The notes under the pieces: generated by a model
The model's database searches: none
Told to the model about the DNA's origin: nothing
The model's input: only the letters and a program-made list of their open reading frames with translations
Part shown: one piece after another, positions 17,027 through 25,900 of the stretch
Layout of the letters: each line of letters opens with the position of its first letter
Numbering within the stretch: position 1 is the first letter of the stretch
Program-made: the position numbers and the translations under genes
NCBI RefSeq assembly: GCF_902506095.1
Contig: NZ_LR733293.1
Coordinates: 2,180,558-2,244,557, forward strand
Direction of reading: 5' to 3'
Source of the DNA: Arthrobacter sp. 9AX
GTDB taxonomy: Bacteria; Actinomycetota; Actinomycetes; Actinomycetales; Micrococcaceae
Length of the DNA stretch: 64,000 bases

Positions 17027-17620
17027 TCAGTCGTCAGGCTGTGTGCGCTCCTTTCGCAGGGTCTTATAGGCCGCTGCGAGCCCTACAGCAGCCATCACCC
17101 AGGGTCCGGCGACGATGATCGGGTCCATCCACTGGTGGTTCACGTCAGCGCGTTTTTGTCCGTATCGTGAGTGGATGGGGTGGTGGGAGAACTCGCTGAG
17201 CACTCCGGTTTCGGTGACGGGGTTGTCCGGGTGCAGGGTCGCCAGGGACTTCAGGTGGTGTTCCGTGGCGTCCACCCGGTCAGCGGCGATCAGCAGCAGC
17301 CAGTGCGCGGCCCGCCCCTCGCTGTATTTGTAGGCGTATTTCCGGATGGCGCCGGAGACCCCCGCAGGAGGGGTTGAGGTGCCAAAAACCGGAGGCAGGA
17401 AGGCATGCTCGACCGACCGTTCCCGGGGCCATTTCTCCGGTTGGCGCTCCGGGAAGTCCCAGCGCGCGCCCGTCTCTATGCCGGGTTGCTCGCGGGGGTA
17501 GGAGGGGCGGTCGGCGGGGTCCAGGTCGGCACCCCATCCCGGGATCTGGGCCCGGAGCTCGTCGGCGGACTTGCGTGGGATGCGTTTGTTGGCAATGTAT
17601 GGTGTGGCTGTCTCAGTCAT
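17027..17620 (-). CDS. Hypothetical protein with one C-terminal membrane segment
   Basis: A 197-residue protein of unknown function. The first 80 residues are Pro- and Arg-rich and hydrophilic (ANKRIPRKSADELRAQIPGW, GARWDFPERQPEKWPRERS). A short helical part follows (AAHWLLLIAADRVDATEHHL), and a single hydrophobic segment lies near the C-terminus (IIVAGPWVMAAVGLAAAY), so it may be tail-anchored. The start is 14 bases after the stop of the upstream zinc dehydrogenase, so it is probably co-transcribed with it and may act with that enzyme. Confidence 0.75.
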   Translation of the reverse strand: MTETATPYIANKRIPRKSADELRAQIPGWGADLDPADRPSYPREQPGIETGARWDFPERQPEKWPRERSVEHAFLPPVFGTSTPPAGVSGAIRKYAYKYSEGRAAHWLLLIAADRVDATEHHLKSLATLHPDNPVTETGVLSEFSHHPIHSRYGQKRADVNHQWMDPIIVAGPWVMAAVGLAAAYKTLRKERTQPDD

Positions 17621-17634
17621 GGTGCGCTTTCCCT

Positions 17635-18783
17635 TCAGGACTGGCCGGCAACAACGAGCGGCTTGATGATGTTGTCCAGCTTGGAGGAGAACATGTGGTA
17701 GCCCTCGGCGATGTGTTCCAGCGGAATGCGGTGGGTGACGATGTCGCTGGGTTTCAGGTAGCCATTGCGGACGTGCTCGAAAAGGCGCGGCCACTGCCGT
17801 TTAACCGGGCATTGGTTCATCCGCAGGGTCAGGCCCTTGTTCATGGCGTCGCCGAACTTCACGGCGCTGAAGATGGGACCGTACGCCCCCACGACGGATA
17901 CCGTGCCGCCTTTGCGGACGGAATCGATGGCCCAGTTGAGGGCAATGGGGGAGCCGCCCTGCAACTTCAGCTTGCTGCTCGTGACGTGCTGGAGGAAGTT
18001 GCCGTCCGCTTCGGCCCCGACTGCGTCAATAACGACGTCGGCGCCCAGGTAGTCGGTTTCCTTCTTCAGGTGCACCACGATGTCGTCGTATTCCACGAAG
18101 TTGAACGTCTCGGCATGCGCGAAGCTGCGGGCCTTCTCCAGACGGTACTGCAGGTGGTCGACCACGATCACCCGCCCCGCCCCCATCAGCCAGGAGGACT
18201 TCGCCGCGAACAGCCCCACCGGGCCGGCGCCGAACACCACCACGGTATCGCCTTCCGCGATGTCGCCGAGCTGGGCGCCGAAGTAGCCGGTGGGGCAGGC
18301 GTCGGTGAGCAGGACCGCGTCCTCTTCGTCCATCCAGTCCGGAATCTTCGAAGGCCCCACGTCCGCGAAGGGGACACGCACGAATTCTGCCTGGCCGCCG
18401 TCGTACCCGCCGCACGTGTGGGAGTAGCCGTAGATGCCGCCCACCGCCGTTGCGTTGGGATTCACGTTGTGGCAGTTGGAATACAGGCCGCGGGAACAGA
18501 AGTAGCAGGAGCCGCAGTAGACGTTGAACGGCACCATCACCCGGTCCCCGACCGCCACGTTCTGCACCGAGGACCCCACTTCATGCACGGTGCCCACGAA
18601 CTCATGGCCGAACGTCATCCCCACCCGGGTATCGGGCATCATGCCGTGATAGAGGTGCAGGTCGGATCCGCAAATGGCGCCCTTACTGACCCGCACTATC
18701 GCGTCGTTCGGGTGTTCGATCTTCGGAATGTCCTTTTCTTCAACCCGTACTTTGTACGGGCCGCGGTAAACCATGGCCCGCAT
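17635..18783 (-). CDS. Zinc-dependent alcohol/formaldehyde dehydrogenase (MDR family), copy 1
   Basis: A 382-residue medium-chain dehydrogenase. Catalytic zinc ligands lie in ICGSDLHLYHG and GHEFVG; the structural zinc is bound by the four cysteines of CGSCYFCSRGLYSNC; the nucleotide-binding motif is GAGPVGLFAAKSS. The insert pattern and VLLTDACPTGYFGAQ place it in the FdhA-like branch that includes glutathione-independent formaldehyde dehydrogenases. ATG 18783 is taken as start; GTG 18792 adds three residues. The exact substrate is not decided by sequence. Confidence 0.88.
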   Translation of the reverse strand: MRAMVYRGPYKVRVEEKDIPKIEHPNDAIVRVSKGAICGSDLHLYHGMMPDTRVGMTFGHEFVGTVHEVGSSVQNVAVGDRVMVPFNVYCGSCYFCSRGLYSNCHNVNPNATAVGGIYGYSHTCGGYDGGQAEFVRVPFADVGPSKIPDWMDEEDAVLLTDACPTGYFGAQLGDIAEGDTVVVFGAGPVGLFAAKSSWLMGAGRVIVVDHLQYRLEKARSFAHAETFNFVEYDDIVVHLKKETDYLGADVVIDAVGAEADGNFLQHVTSSKLKLQGGSPIALNWAIDSVRKGGTVSVVGAYGPIFSAVKFGDAMNKGLTLRMNQCPVKRQWPRLFEHVRNGYLKPSDIVTHRIPLEHIAEGYHMFSSKLDNIIKPLVVAGQS

Positions 18784-18842
18784 TAGTACCACGTCCCGGG
18801 AATCGCTCGTTTCGTCATCGAAGGTCTTCCTCTCTGGGCGTC

Positions 18843-19991
18843 TCAGGCCCCGGCCGGGTGGAGAACGACTTTTGTCCAGCCGTCTTCGCGGCTGTCGAAG
18901 TTCTTGTAGCCCTCAGGGGCCTGATCCAGGGGCAGTTCATGGCTGACAATGAAGGACGGGCTGGCCTTTCCACCGGCGATGAGGTCGCGCAAGGCCCGGT
19001 TGTACTTTTTGACGGGACACTGGCCTGAGCCCATCGTTTGTCCCTTGAACCAGAATTTTCCGTAGTCGAAGGCTATTTGGCCCTGCTGCTCAAGCTTGTC
19101 AGGGCTTCCAGGGTCCTGGGGCAGGAACACACCAACCACACCCAGGCCGCCGACGAACCGCACGGAATCCACGAGCCGGTTCAGGGTCATGTTCGGATGC
19201 TCGGTTCCGCCCGGATCGTGCGCCTGGTAACCAACGCATTCGCAGCCCCGGTCTGCCCCGAACCCCATGGTCTGGTCCTTGACGAATTCGACGGGGTCCA
19301 CTTCCGCATCGTTAACCGGGATGGCACCAATCTGTTCGGCCAGCTTCAAGCGGTCGTTGTGGCGGTCCACCACCATGACTTTGCCGGCCCCTTTGATGAT
19401 GGCGGAGTAGGCCGCCATCAGCCCGACGGGCCCTGCACCATAGATAACCACGGAGTCCCCCGGGTAGACCCCGGCCATTTCCGTGGCATGCCAGCCGGTG
19501 GGGAAAATGTCGGCGACCATCACGTAATCGAGTTCTTTCTCTACGGAGTCCTCGCCCAGGCGCAGGCAGTTGAAGTCGCCATATGGCACGCGCAGGTACT
19601 CGGCCTGGCCGCCCTGGTACGGTCCCATGTCCGCAAACCCATAGGCTGCGCCGGCGAGCTTTGGTTCAGGCTGCATCGTCAGGCAGTAGTTCGTGAAGCC
19701 ACGTTCGCAGTTCTTGCAGAACCCACAGGCGATGTTGAACGGCAGAACCACACGATCGCCTACTTTTACCTTGCTCACCGCAGGGCCGGTCTCCACCACC
19801 TCGCCCAGGTTTTCGTGTCCGAAGGAGCGTCCGGTTTCAAAGCTGGTGCGCCCTTCGTACATGTGGAGGTCCGAGCCGCATATGTTGGCGGATGTGATCC
19901 GCACCAGCACGTCAGCGGGATGTTCGATTTTGGCGTCGGGTATTTCCTCGACGCTGACGTTGTTGGGTCCTTTGTAAACTACTGCCTTCAC
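18843..19991 (-). CDS. Zinc-dependent dehydrogenase (FdhA-like), copy 2
   Basis: A 382-residue MDR enzyme with the same layout as its downstream neighbour: catalytic zinc site NICGSDLHMYEG and GHENLG, structural zinc CGFCKNCERGFTNYC, nucleotide motif GAGPVGLMAAYSA and the FdhA-type VADIFPTGWHATEMAG. The start is GTG 19991; a longer frame to 20132 would add a low-complexity stretch without homology. Same strand as copy 1 and 59 bases upstream of it, so they may form one transcript. It probably oxidises formaldehyde or another small alcohol/aldehyde. Confidence 0.88.
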   Translation of the reverse strand: MKAVVYKGPNNVSVEEIPDAKIEHPADVLVRITSANICGSDLHMYEGRTSFETGRSFGHENLGEVVETGPAVSKVKVGDRVVLPFNIACGFCKNCERGFTNYCLTMQPEPKLAGAAYGFADMGPYQGGQAEYLRVPYGDFNCLRLGEDSVEKELDYVMVADIFPTGWHATEMAGVYPGDSVVIYGAGPVGLMAAYSAIIKGAGKVMVVDRHNDRLKLAEQIGAIPVNDAEVDPVEFVKDQTMGFGADRGCECVGYQAHDPGGTEHPNMTLNRLVDSVRFVGGLGVVGVFLPQDPGSPDKLEQQGQIAFDYGKFWFKGQTMGSGQCPVKKYNRALRDLIAGGKASPSFIVSHELPLDQAPEGYKNFDSREDGWTKVVLHPAGA

Positions 19992-20428
19992 TGTCCGCTC
20001 TTTTCCTGTGTCCACCCTGCAGGTCGCGTATCCGTGTTTCCGGGCGCACGTCACCCAGGTACGCGTGCTGAGCTGCGAGGTAGTGGGATATGTGTAGGAC
20101 CTCTGGGTCCACCGGAACTGGGGGAGGCCCAAGGATTAAGGTGGCTGGCTGCCCGGGGAACCCCGCTGGCCGGCCCCTTAGCGAAATGGCTAGCTACTGA
20201 ACCTTTATGCTAAGTACCCTTATTAAAAAAGTCGAGGGGTAGTGGCAAATGCTGCAGAATTTCAGCGCCCGAGGACTTCATGAGGCTAAGGCCAGGAGGT
20301 AGGGAAAACGGATCCTGCTGCCCAGGCGACGACGTCCCGCGCTTCTGCGCACCGGCCCTTTCATCAGCCCTCCCGGAGGCGTAGGGTCAATTCCGCCGGG
20401 AACGGTCGTAGCCGTCAGAGGAGCGGAC
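19992..20428. other. Divergent intergenic region, no gene recognised
   Basis: These 437 bases separate two divergent genes. They contain an AT-rich patch at about 20185-20235 (ending in TTATTAAAAAAGTCG) in otherwise GC-rich DNA, the likely location of one or both promoters. No convincing small coding frame or RNA gene was found. Confidence 0.5.
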
Positions 20429-22567
20429 ATGGCTGGATGGAATGCAGACACAGCTGCGGGGCCCGTGGGGGCGGGAACGGTAACGCTGGTGGAGGGCTCA
20501 TCTTTTTGCATCTCCGCCGCCAACGGCGACATCCACCCGGACCTACCCCATGGTGTGTTCCACGAGGACACCCGGATCCTGTCCGGGTGGAGCATGACGG
20601 TGAACGGCCGGTCGCTCGAGCCGCTGGCCACGGAAACGAGGGAACCCTACCGGGCACTGTTCATCGGCCGGGTTCCGCGCGAGGACGGATACGCGGACAG
20701 CCCTTTGATCGTGGAGCGGCTGCGGGAAGTGGCTGCCGGCGTTGTTGAGGAAATCACCCTCCGCAACTATTCCGGGGACCCAGTGGAGTGCAGCATCTCC
20801 GTCGGCGTCGATTCGGACTTCGCGGACCTGTTCGAGGTAAAGGAGGCGAGGGTCCAGCGACGGTGGCAGGTCATCCGTGGAGCCGACGGCGATTCCCTGA
20901 TTATCAGCGCGGCCTGGCAGGACCTGCGGAAGGCTGTCCTGGTGCGGGGGCGCGGGGCCGTAGCCACCACCGGCGCGCTTACGTACCAGGCCATGGTGCC
21001 CGGTCACGGCCAATGGAGCGCGCAGCTCAGCGTCGCACCGGCCGGGGAGCATAACGTTTCGCGGCCGGTCAGGCACGGTACCTCACCGAGCGACCGGCAC
21101 CAGGAGTGGGCAGCGAAAATCCCCAGGCTGCAGATGACCAACCGGTCCATCATGCGGACGCTGCGGCGCAGCTACGACGACCTCGGCGCACTTCGAATCG
21201 AAGACCCCGCGCATCCGGAGCGCATTGTGGTGGCTGCGGGAGCGCCATGGTTCATGACGCTGTTTGGACGTGATTCGCTGTGGGCTTCCGAAATGGCCCT
21301 GCCTGTGGACCCTTCGCTGGCTCTTGGCACCTTGCAGACCCTGGCTGACCGCCAGGGCAAGGTGGTGGACCCGGTGAGTGAGGAGGAACCCGGGAAGATC
21401 CTCCACGAGGTACGGCTGGGGGTGTCCTCCGGGCTGGCTCTGGGCGGCAAGTCCGTCTATTACGGCAGCGTGGACGCCACTCCCCAGTTCGTGATGACAT
21501 TGGCCTCCGTGAGCCGGTGGGGATTCGCGAAGGACACCATCGCCGCCCTCCTGCCCAACGCGGACCGCGCACTGGACTGGGTCCGGAAGTACGGCGACAA
21601 GGACGGAGACGGCTTCGTCGAGTACTCCCGTCTCAATAACCACGGCCTGCTCAACCAGGGCTGGAAGGACTCGTGGGACGGCATCAACTTCGCCGACGGC
21701 ACCCTCGCCGAGCCGCCGATAGCTCTATGCGAGGTGCAGGCGCTGGTGTACTCCGCGTTGCTGTCACGGGCGTGGATGGCGTACGACGGCGGCGACGCGC
21801 CTTTGGCGGCGCAGCTCACCGAAGAGGCGGCGGCGCTGAAGAAGAAGTTCAACGAGGCATTCTGGCTGCCGGAACGCGGCTACTTCGCTGTGGCGCTGGA
21901 TGGCAGGAAGCGTCCGGTGGACGCCTGTGCCTCAAACATGGGCCAGTGCCTGTGGCACGGCATTGTTGACGATGACAAGGTGCCGCTGGTGGCCGAACGG
22001 CTGATGTCGCCTGAAATGTTCAGCGGATGGGGCGTCCGGACCCTTGCCGCGAACATGGGCGCCTACAACCCGGCAAGCTACCACAATGGGTCTGTCTGGC
22101 CGCACGACAACGCCATCATCGCCGCAGGCCTCATGCGCTACGGCTTCGTGGAGGAGGCGCAACGGATCGCTACGGCCCTGCTCGAAGCAGCGGACTACTC
22201 CGGCGGGCGGCTGCCCGAACTGTTCTGCGGTTTCAGCCGGGAACAGGTGAGTGAACCGGTGCCGTACCCGACGGCCTGCTCACCCCAGGCGTGGGCAGCC
22301 ACTACACCCATCATGCTGATCACCAGCCTGATGCGGTACGACGCCCACGTTTCGCGGGGCGGCTTCTGGTTGGACCCGGCCCTGCCGGAAACTTACGGGG
22401 ATCTGCACATTACCAACGCACCCCTGGCCGGCGGCAGGATCACCATTGACATCACCCGTTCGGGGCCGTTGGTGCAGGGTCTGCCGGAGGGCATCACATT
22501 CCACCGTGGACACCGGCCGTGGCTCACCGAGCTCATTTCGCAGGCCGGACTAGGCGCCAAAGGCTGA
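20429..22567 (+). CDS. Glycogen-debranching-type amylo-alpha-1,6-glucosidase family protein
   Basis: A 712-residue cytoplasmic glycoside hydrolase. The N-terminal beta-rich domain (GDE_N_bis type: DLPHGVFHEDTRILSGW, ITLRNYSGDPVECSISVGVD) is followed by an (alpha/alpha)6 catalytic barrel with GAPWFMTLFGRDSLWASEMA, NQGWKDSWDGINFADG and SYHNGSVWPHDNAIIAAGLM, where the probable acid/base Asp and Glu residues lie. Such proteins are usually annotated amylo-alpha-1,6-glucosidases, but their real substrates in actinobacteria are mostly unknown; mannosyl or glucosyl osmolytes are possible. It stands alone and is followed by a shared terminator. Confidence 0.88.
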   Translation: MAGWNADTAAGPVGAGTVTLVEGSSFCISAANGDIHPDLPHGVFHEDTRILSGWSMTVNGRSLEPLATETREPYRALFIGRVPREDGYADSPLIVERLREVAAGVVEEITLRNYSGDPVECSISVGVDSDFADLFEVKEARVQRRWQVIRGADGDSLIISAAWQDLRKAVLVRGRGAVATTGALTYQAMVPGHGQWSAQLSVAPAGEHNVSRPVRHGTSPSDRHQEWAAKIPRLQMTNRSIMRTLRRSYDDLGALRIEDPAHPERIVVAAGAPWFMTLFGRDSLWASEMALPVDPSLALGTLQTLADRQGKVVDPVSEEEPGKILHEVRLGVSSGLALGGKSVYYGSVDATPQFVMTLASVSRWGFAKDTIAALLPNADRALDWVRKYGDKDGDGFVEYSRLNNHGLLNQGWKDSWDGINFADGTLAEPPIALCEVQALVYSALLSRAWMAYDGGDAPLAAQLTEEAAALKKKFNEAFWLPERGYFAVALDGRKRPVDACASNMGQCLWHGIVDDDKVPLVAERLMSPEMFSGWGVRTLAANMGAYNPASYHNGSVWPHDNAIIAAGLMRYGFVEEAQRIATALLEAADYSGGRLPELFCGFSREQVSEPVPYPTACSPQAWAATTPIMLITSLMRYDAHVSRGGFWLDPALPETYGDLHITNAPLAGGRITIDITRSGPLVQGLPEGITFHRGHRPWLTELISQAGLGAKG

Positions 22568-22697
22568 GGCACCAGGGTCGTTTCAAACTGCGGGCGGGGG
22601 AGATGGGGTACTCAGCACCAGGAGGAACGGGGTCTGCACGGGTGCGCTGGCGCGGCAGGTCGCCCCCCCCTTTTTCCGAAGGTAGTGCTTGAATCGT

Positions 22698-22749
22698 GCG
22701 GGGACCGGGGACCGAGCGGCACCACATGGTGCTGCATCCCGGTCCCCGG
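22698..22749. terminator. Nested hairpin terminator between convergent genes
   Basis: GGGGACCGGG (22700-22709) pairs with CCCGGTCCCC (22738-22747); inside it GCACCACATGGTGC forms a second small hairpin. It lies between the debranching-type gene and fdhA, which converge. Confidence 0.65.
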
Positions 22750-22764
22750 CCCGTCAACCGGGGG

Positions 22765-23982
22765 CTACGCCTTAACGTATCCGTTGGGGTTCAGAACGAA
22801 CTTTGTTGCCGAGCCGGCGTCGAATTCGGCGTACCCGCGCGGTGCATCCTCCAGTGGGATCGCTGTGGCATTCACGGCCTTGGCGATCTGGACCTTGTCA
22901 TGCAGGATGGCCATCATCAGTTGCCGGTTGTACGACATGACGGGGCACTGGCCGGTGGTGAAGGACAGGGACTTTGCCCACCCTGTGCCCAACGACAGCG
23001 ACAGGGAACCGTGCTTGGCGGCCTCGTCAATGCCACCGGGGTCGCCGGTAACGTACAGGCCGGGGATGCCAAGGGCGCCACCTGCTGCCGTGATGTCCAT
23101 GAGGGAATTCAGCACCGTGGCCGGGGATTCGTGGGATGCGTCCTTGCCGTGCCCGCGGGCTTCGAACCCCACGGCGTCGACACCGCAATCCACCTCAGGA
23201 ACCCCAAGGATCTGCTCGATCTGGTCCTTCGGGTCCCCCATGGAGACGTTCACCGTTTCGCACCCGAAGGAGCGGGCCTGCGCCAGGCGGTCCTCGTTCA
23301 TGTCACCGACAATCACGACGGCAGCACCGAGCAGCTGGGCGCCCACGGCGGCTGCGAGTCCCACCGGGCCTGCGCCGGCTATATAAACGGTGGACCCGAC
23401 GCCGACTCCCGCGGTGACGGCGCCGTGGAACCCTGTGGGAAATATATCGGACAGCATGGTCAGGTCCATGATCTTCTCCAGGGCCTGGTCGCGGTCCGGG
23501 AACCGGAGGAGGTTCCAGTCGGCGTAGGGGACCAGCACGTACTCTGCCTGGCCACCCACCCAGCCGCCCATGTCCACATACCCGTAGGCGCTGCCCGGCC
23601 GATCCGGATTGACGTTCAGGCAGATGCCGGTTTTGCGCTCCTTGCAGTTCCGGCAGCGGCCACAGGAGATGTTAAAGGGCACCGAGACGATGTCTCCCAC
23701 CTTGATGAACTCCACATCCGGTCCGACTTCCACAACCTCGCCGGTGATTTCGTGGCCGAGGACCAGGTCCTTCGGTGCAGTGGTGCGGCCCCGGACCATG
23801 TGCTGGTCCGAGCCGCAGATGTTGGTGGTCACCGTTCGCAGGATCGCACCGTGGGGTACTTTCCGGCCCACGTTGGCTGGATTGACGCCGGGGCCGTCTT
23901 TGAGTTCGAAGGTGGGGTAGTCGGTGTTGATGATCTCAACGACACCGGGTTCCTTGTATGCGACGGCTCTGTTTCCTGACAT
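22765..23982 (-). CDS. fdhA: Glutathione-independent formaldehyde dehydrogenase
   Basis: A 405-residue zinc MDR enzyme that oxidises formaldehyde to formate with tightly bound NAD. Seen: the N-terminal NRAVAYKEPGVVEI, catalytic zinc site NICGSDQHMVRGRT and GHEITG, structural zinc CGRCRNCKERKTGIC, GAGPVGLAAAVGAQLLGA and the long FdhA-specific loop GIPGLYVTGDPGGIDEAAK. ATG 23982 follows AAAGGAG; longer frames add unrelated residues. It is the last gene of the glycine betaine cluster, where demethylation releases formaldehyde, so its role here is detoxification and energy gain. Confidence 0.92.
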   Translation of the reverse strand: MSGNRAVAYKEPGVVEIINTDYPTFELKDGPGVNPANVGRKVPHGAILRTVTTNICGSDQHMVRGRTTAPKDLVLGHEITGEVVEVGPDVEFIKVGDIVSVPFNISCGRCRNCKERKTGICLNVNPDRPGSAYGYVDMGGWVGGQAEYVLVPYADWNLLRFPDRDQALEKIMDLTMLSDIFPTGFHGAVTAGVGVGSTVYIAGAGPVGLAAAVGAQLLGAAVVIVGDMNEDRLAQARSFGCETVNVSMGDPKDQIEQILGVPEVDCGVDAVGFEARGHGKDASHESPATVLNSLMDITAAGGALGIPGLYVTGDPGGIDEAAKHGSLSLSLGTGWAKSLSFTTGQCPVMSYNRQLMMAILHDKVQIAKAVNATAIPLEDAPRGYAEFDAGSATKFVLNPNGYVKA

Positions 23983-24257
23983 GGAGACTCCTTTGGCTAC
24001 GGGGGTTTGGTGCTGGGATCTGGTGGCCGGCCCTGTGTGTGGGGGGAGGCCTTGAACGCGTCCGGCGGTTGCCGGCTCTGCCCCGTTGCCCGGAAGCGGT
24101 GCTTCGATGAGGATACCTCCCCAGGTTTCAGGCCACCGAAGCACCATTCACGGGAACGGGACAGAGCTGACATTTTTGTGGCGGGTAGAGATGTATCAGA
24201 CGACGGACTCGTCCCGCTCAATGGTTTTGCAGTGGGTGGCGCCGTCGTCGAGGAGCA

Positions 24258-25136
24258 TCAGATCGGGACTGTTTCCCGGACCTGTGCACATGACTGTTGC
24301 CGCGCGGCCCGGGTGGTGTGCAGAAGTATCAACGACGTCGTGACTGAGCCGACGCCACCCGGAACAGGCGTCAGGGCCCCGGCGATGCCCCGGACGCTGG
24401 CTTCGTCCACATCCCCCACGAGGGACCCGTCGGCAAGGACGTTGGTGCCGACGTCGATCACCACGGTCCCTGACGATATGTGGCTGCCGTTCAGCAGGCC
24501 GGTGCGCCCGGCGGCGACCACCACGACGGCGGCCTTCCTGGTGTATTCCTCCAGCGGCCCCGACCTTGAGTGGCAGACGGTGACGGCGGCGTCGCGTTCC
24601 AGCAGCAGCAGGGACAGCGGTTTTCCGACGACGGCGGAACGTCCAATCACAACGACGTTCCGGCCGGCAACAGGGATGTCGAAGTGGTCAAGGATCTCGG
24701 TGACGGCCCGGGCCGTGGCAGGGGCGAACGCTGGCTGGCCGACAGCAAGGCGGCCAAGGCTGAGAGGATTCGCGCCGTCGATGTCCTTTTCAGGGGCGAT
24801 GTGCCCAACCAGCGCATCTGCATCGACGCCGGGAGGCAATGGTGTCTGCAGGATGATGCCGTTGACGGACGGCTCGGCGCTGAGGTCTTTCAGGACTGAA
24901 GCCAAGGCTTGTTCTGTTGCGTCGCTGCCCAGGTCCACGATCCGGCAATGGACGCCCGCCCCTTCCGCAGCCCGTTCAATGGACCGCACATACCACTGCG
25001 TGGAGCCATCGTTGGTGGCCACAACCACTGCCAGGGTGGGGCGCAGGCCGTCCGCTTCGAGGTCCCGGGCCTGGTCGCGGACTTTCTGCTGAATGAGCTT
25101 TGCCAGGTTTCGTCCAGAGAGGAGTGTGGTGCTCAA
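24258..25136 (-). CDS. folD: FolD-like methylenetetrahydrofolate dehydrogenase lacking the cyclohydrolase lysine
   Basis: A 292-residue FolD homologue. Matching landmarks: LQTPLPPGVD, the PEKDIDGANP motif with the catalytic Asp, the NADP-binding VVIGRSAVVGKPLSLLLL and TPVPGGVG. The active-site YxxxK motif (YVASK in E. coli) reads YVRSI here: Ile53 (codon 24978-24980, ATT) replaces the lysine that is essential for the cyclohydrolase step. The neighbouring Gln motif also deviates (QTPLP, usually QLPLP), and the end of TPVPGGVGP is altered to S. Its start overlaps the fchA stop by ATGA. Most likely it works as a dehydrogenase only, oxidising methylene-THF from betaine methyl groups, with FchA doing the hydrolysis. 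A general FolD probably exists elsewhere in the genome. Confidence 0.88.
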   Translation of the reverse strand: MSTTLLSGRNLAKLIQQKVRDQARDLEADGLRPTLAVVVATNDGSTQWYVRSIERAAEGAGVHCRIVDLGSDATEQALASVLKDLSAEPSVNGIILQTPLPPGVDADALVGHIAPEKDIDGANPLSLGRLAVGQPAFAPATARAVTEILDHFDIPVAGRNVVVIGRSAVVGKPLSLLLLERDAAVTVCHSRSGPLEEYTRKAAVVVVAAGRTGLLNGSHISSGTVVIDVGTNVLADGSLVGDVDEASVRGIAGALTPVPGGVGSVTTSLILLHTTRAARQQSCAQVRETVPI

Positions 25137-25759
25137 CCGAGGATCCTTTCGCGCACGCGCTTCACGAGCGAGTCGGCGGCCAGGATGACTTTGTCCTCAA
25201 GGCCATCGGTCTGGTCAGCCAGCCGGGAACGCGCTTCGTTGTCTTTGATGGCCACCACATTGATGTCGATGTTTACCCGTGCAGTGGTGGCGGCGGCCCG
25301 GGCTGCGTCCACGGCGGCGGCGATATCACTGATCACGTTGGCATTGGCCACCTCGAACAGTTCCGTGGCAAGATCCACCACCGCTCCGGCAAGGAGGATC
25401 AGCTGTGCCGGCGTTTCCGCGGCCTGGACGAGCGCGTCCCGGATTGAGGCTGTGCGTACGGCCTTGAGCTCCTCAGTGCCTGAGGGGAGCTTGTAGGCGT
25501 CGATGACGCCTTGGAACGCGTCCTGATCGGCGTCCGCGAGGCGCAGCGACTGGCCCACCAGTTCGTCAGCGCTGCTGATGATCCGGGACACGGGTCCGGC
25601 GTGCTGTTCGTATTTCGTGCCGGTGGTGTACCTGGCCACCATGGCGACAAGTGCCGCGCCCTGGGCCGCGTGGAGAGCCGCTGCTGCGCCCCCGCCCGGG
25701 GTGGGCTCGCGGGAGGCAAGCCTGGCGAGGTAGCCGTTTATTGTTTCTGAACTGATCAT
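25133..25759 (-). CDS. fchA: Methenyltetrahydrofolate cyclohydrolase (FTCD-C/cyclodeaminase fold)
   Basis: A 208-residue all-alpha protein of the formiminotransferase-cyclodeaminase C-terminal family, the same length as the methylotroph cyclohydrolase FchA. Signature: REPTPGGGAAAALHAAQGAAL near the N-terminus, the GTEELKAVRTASIRDAL helix, and NVISDIAAAVDAARAA with ARVNIDIN at the end. It should convert 5,10-methenyl-THF to 10-formyl-THF. It is coupled to folD by ATGA overlap and lies downstream of gbcB. A second, diverged family member is at 39083-39748. Confidence 0.88.
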   Translation of the reverse strand: MISSETINGYLARLASREPTPGGGAAAALHAAQGAALVAMVARYTTGTKYEQHAGPVSRIISSADELVGQSLRLADADQDAFQGVIDAYKLPSGTEELKAVRTASIRDALVQAAETPAQLILLAGAVVDLATELFEVANANVISDIAAAVDAARAAATTARVNIDINVVAIKDNEARSRLADQTDGLEDKVILAADSLVKRVRERILG

Positions 25760-25900
25760 GTGTCTTCCTGGGGCTATGACGCTCTGCTCGACTGGACGGG
25801 TGCACGCGACGGCTCAGCTGCATGCCTGTTGAGCATGGCTGCCGGCGCCTCTCCCGCCCCGGGGCTGTGCGCACGGGCGGCTCAAAACGGCTGGAAGCGG

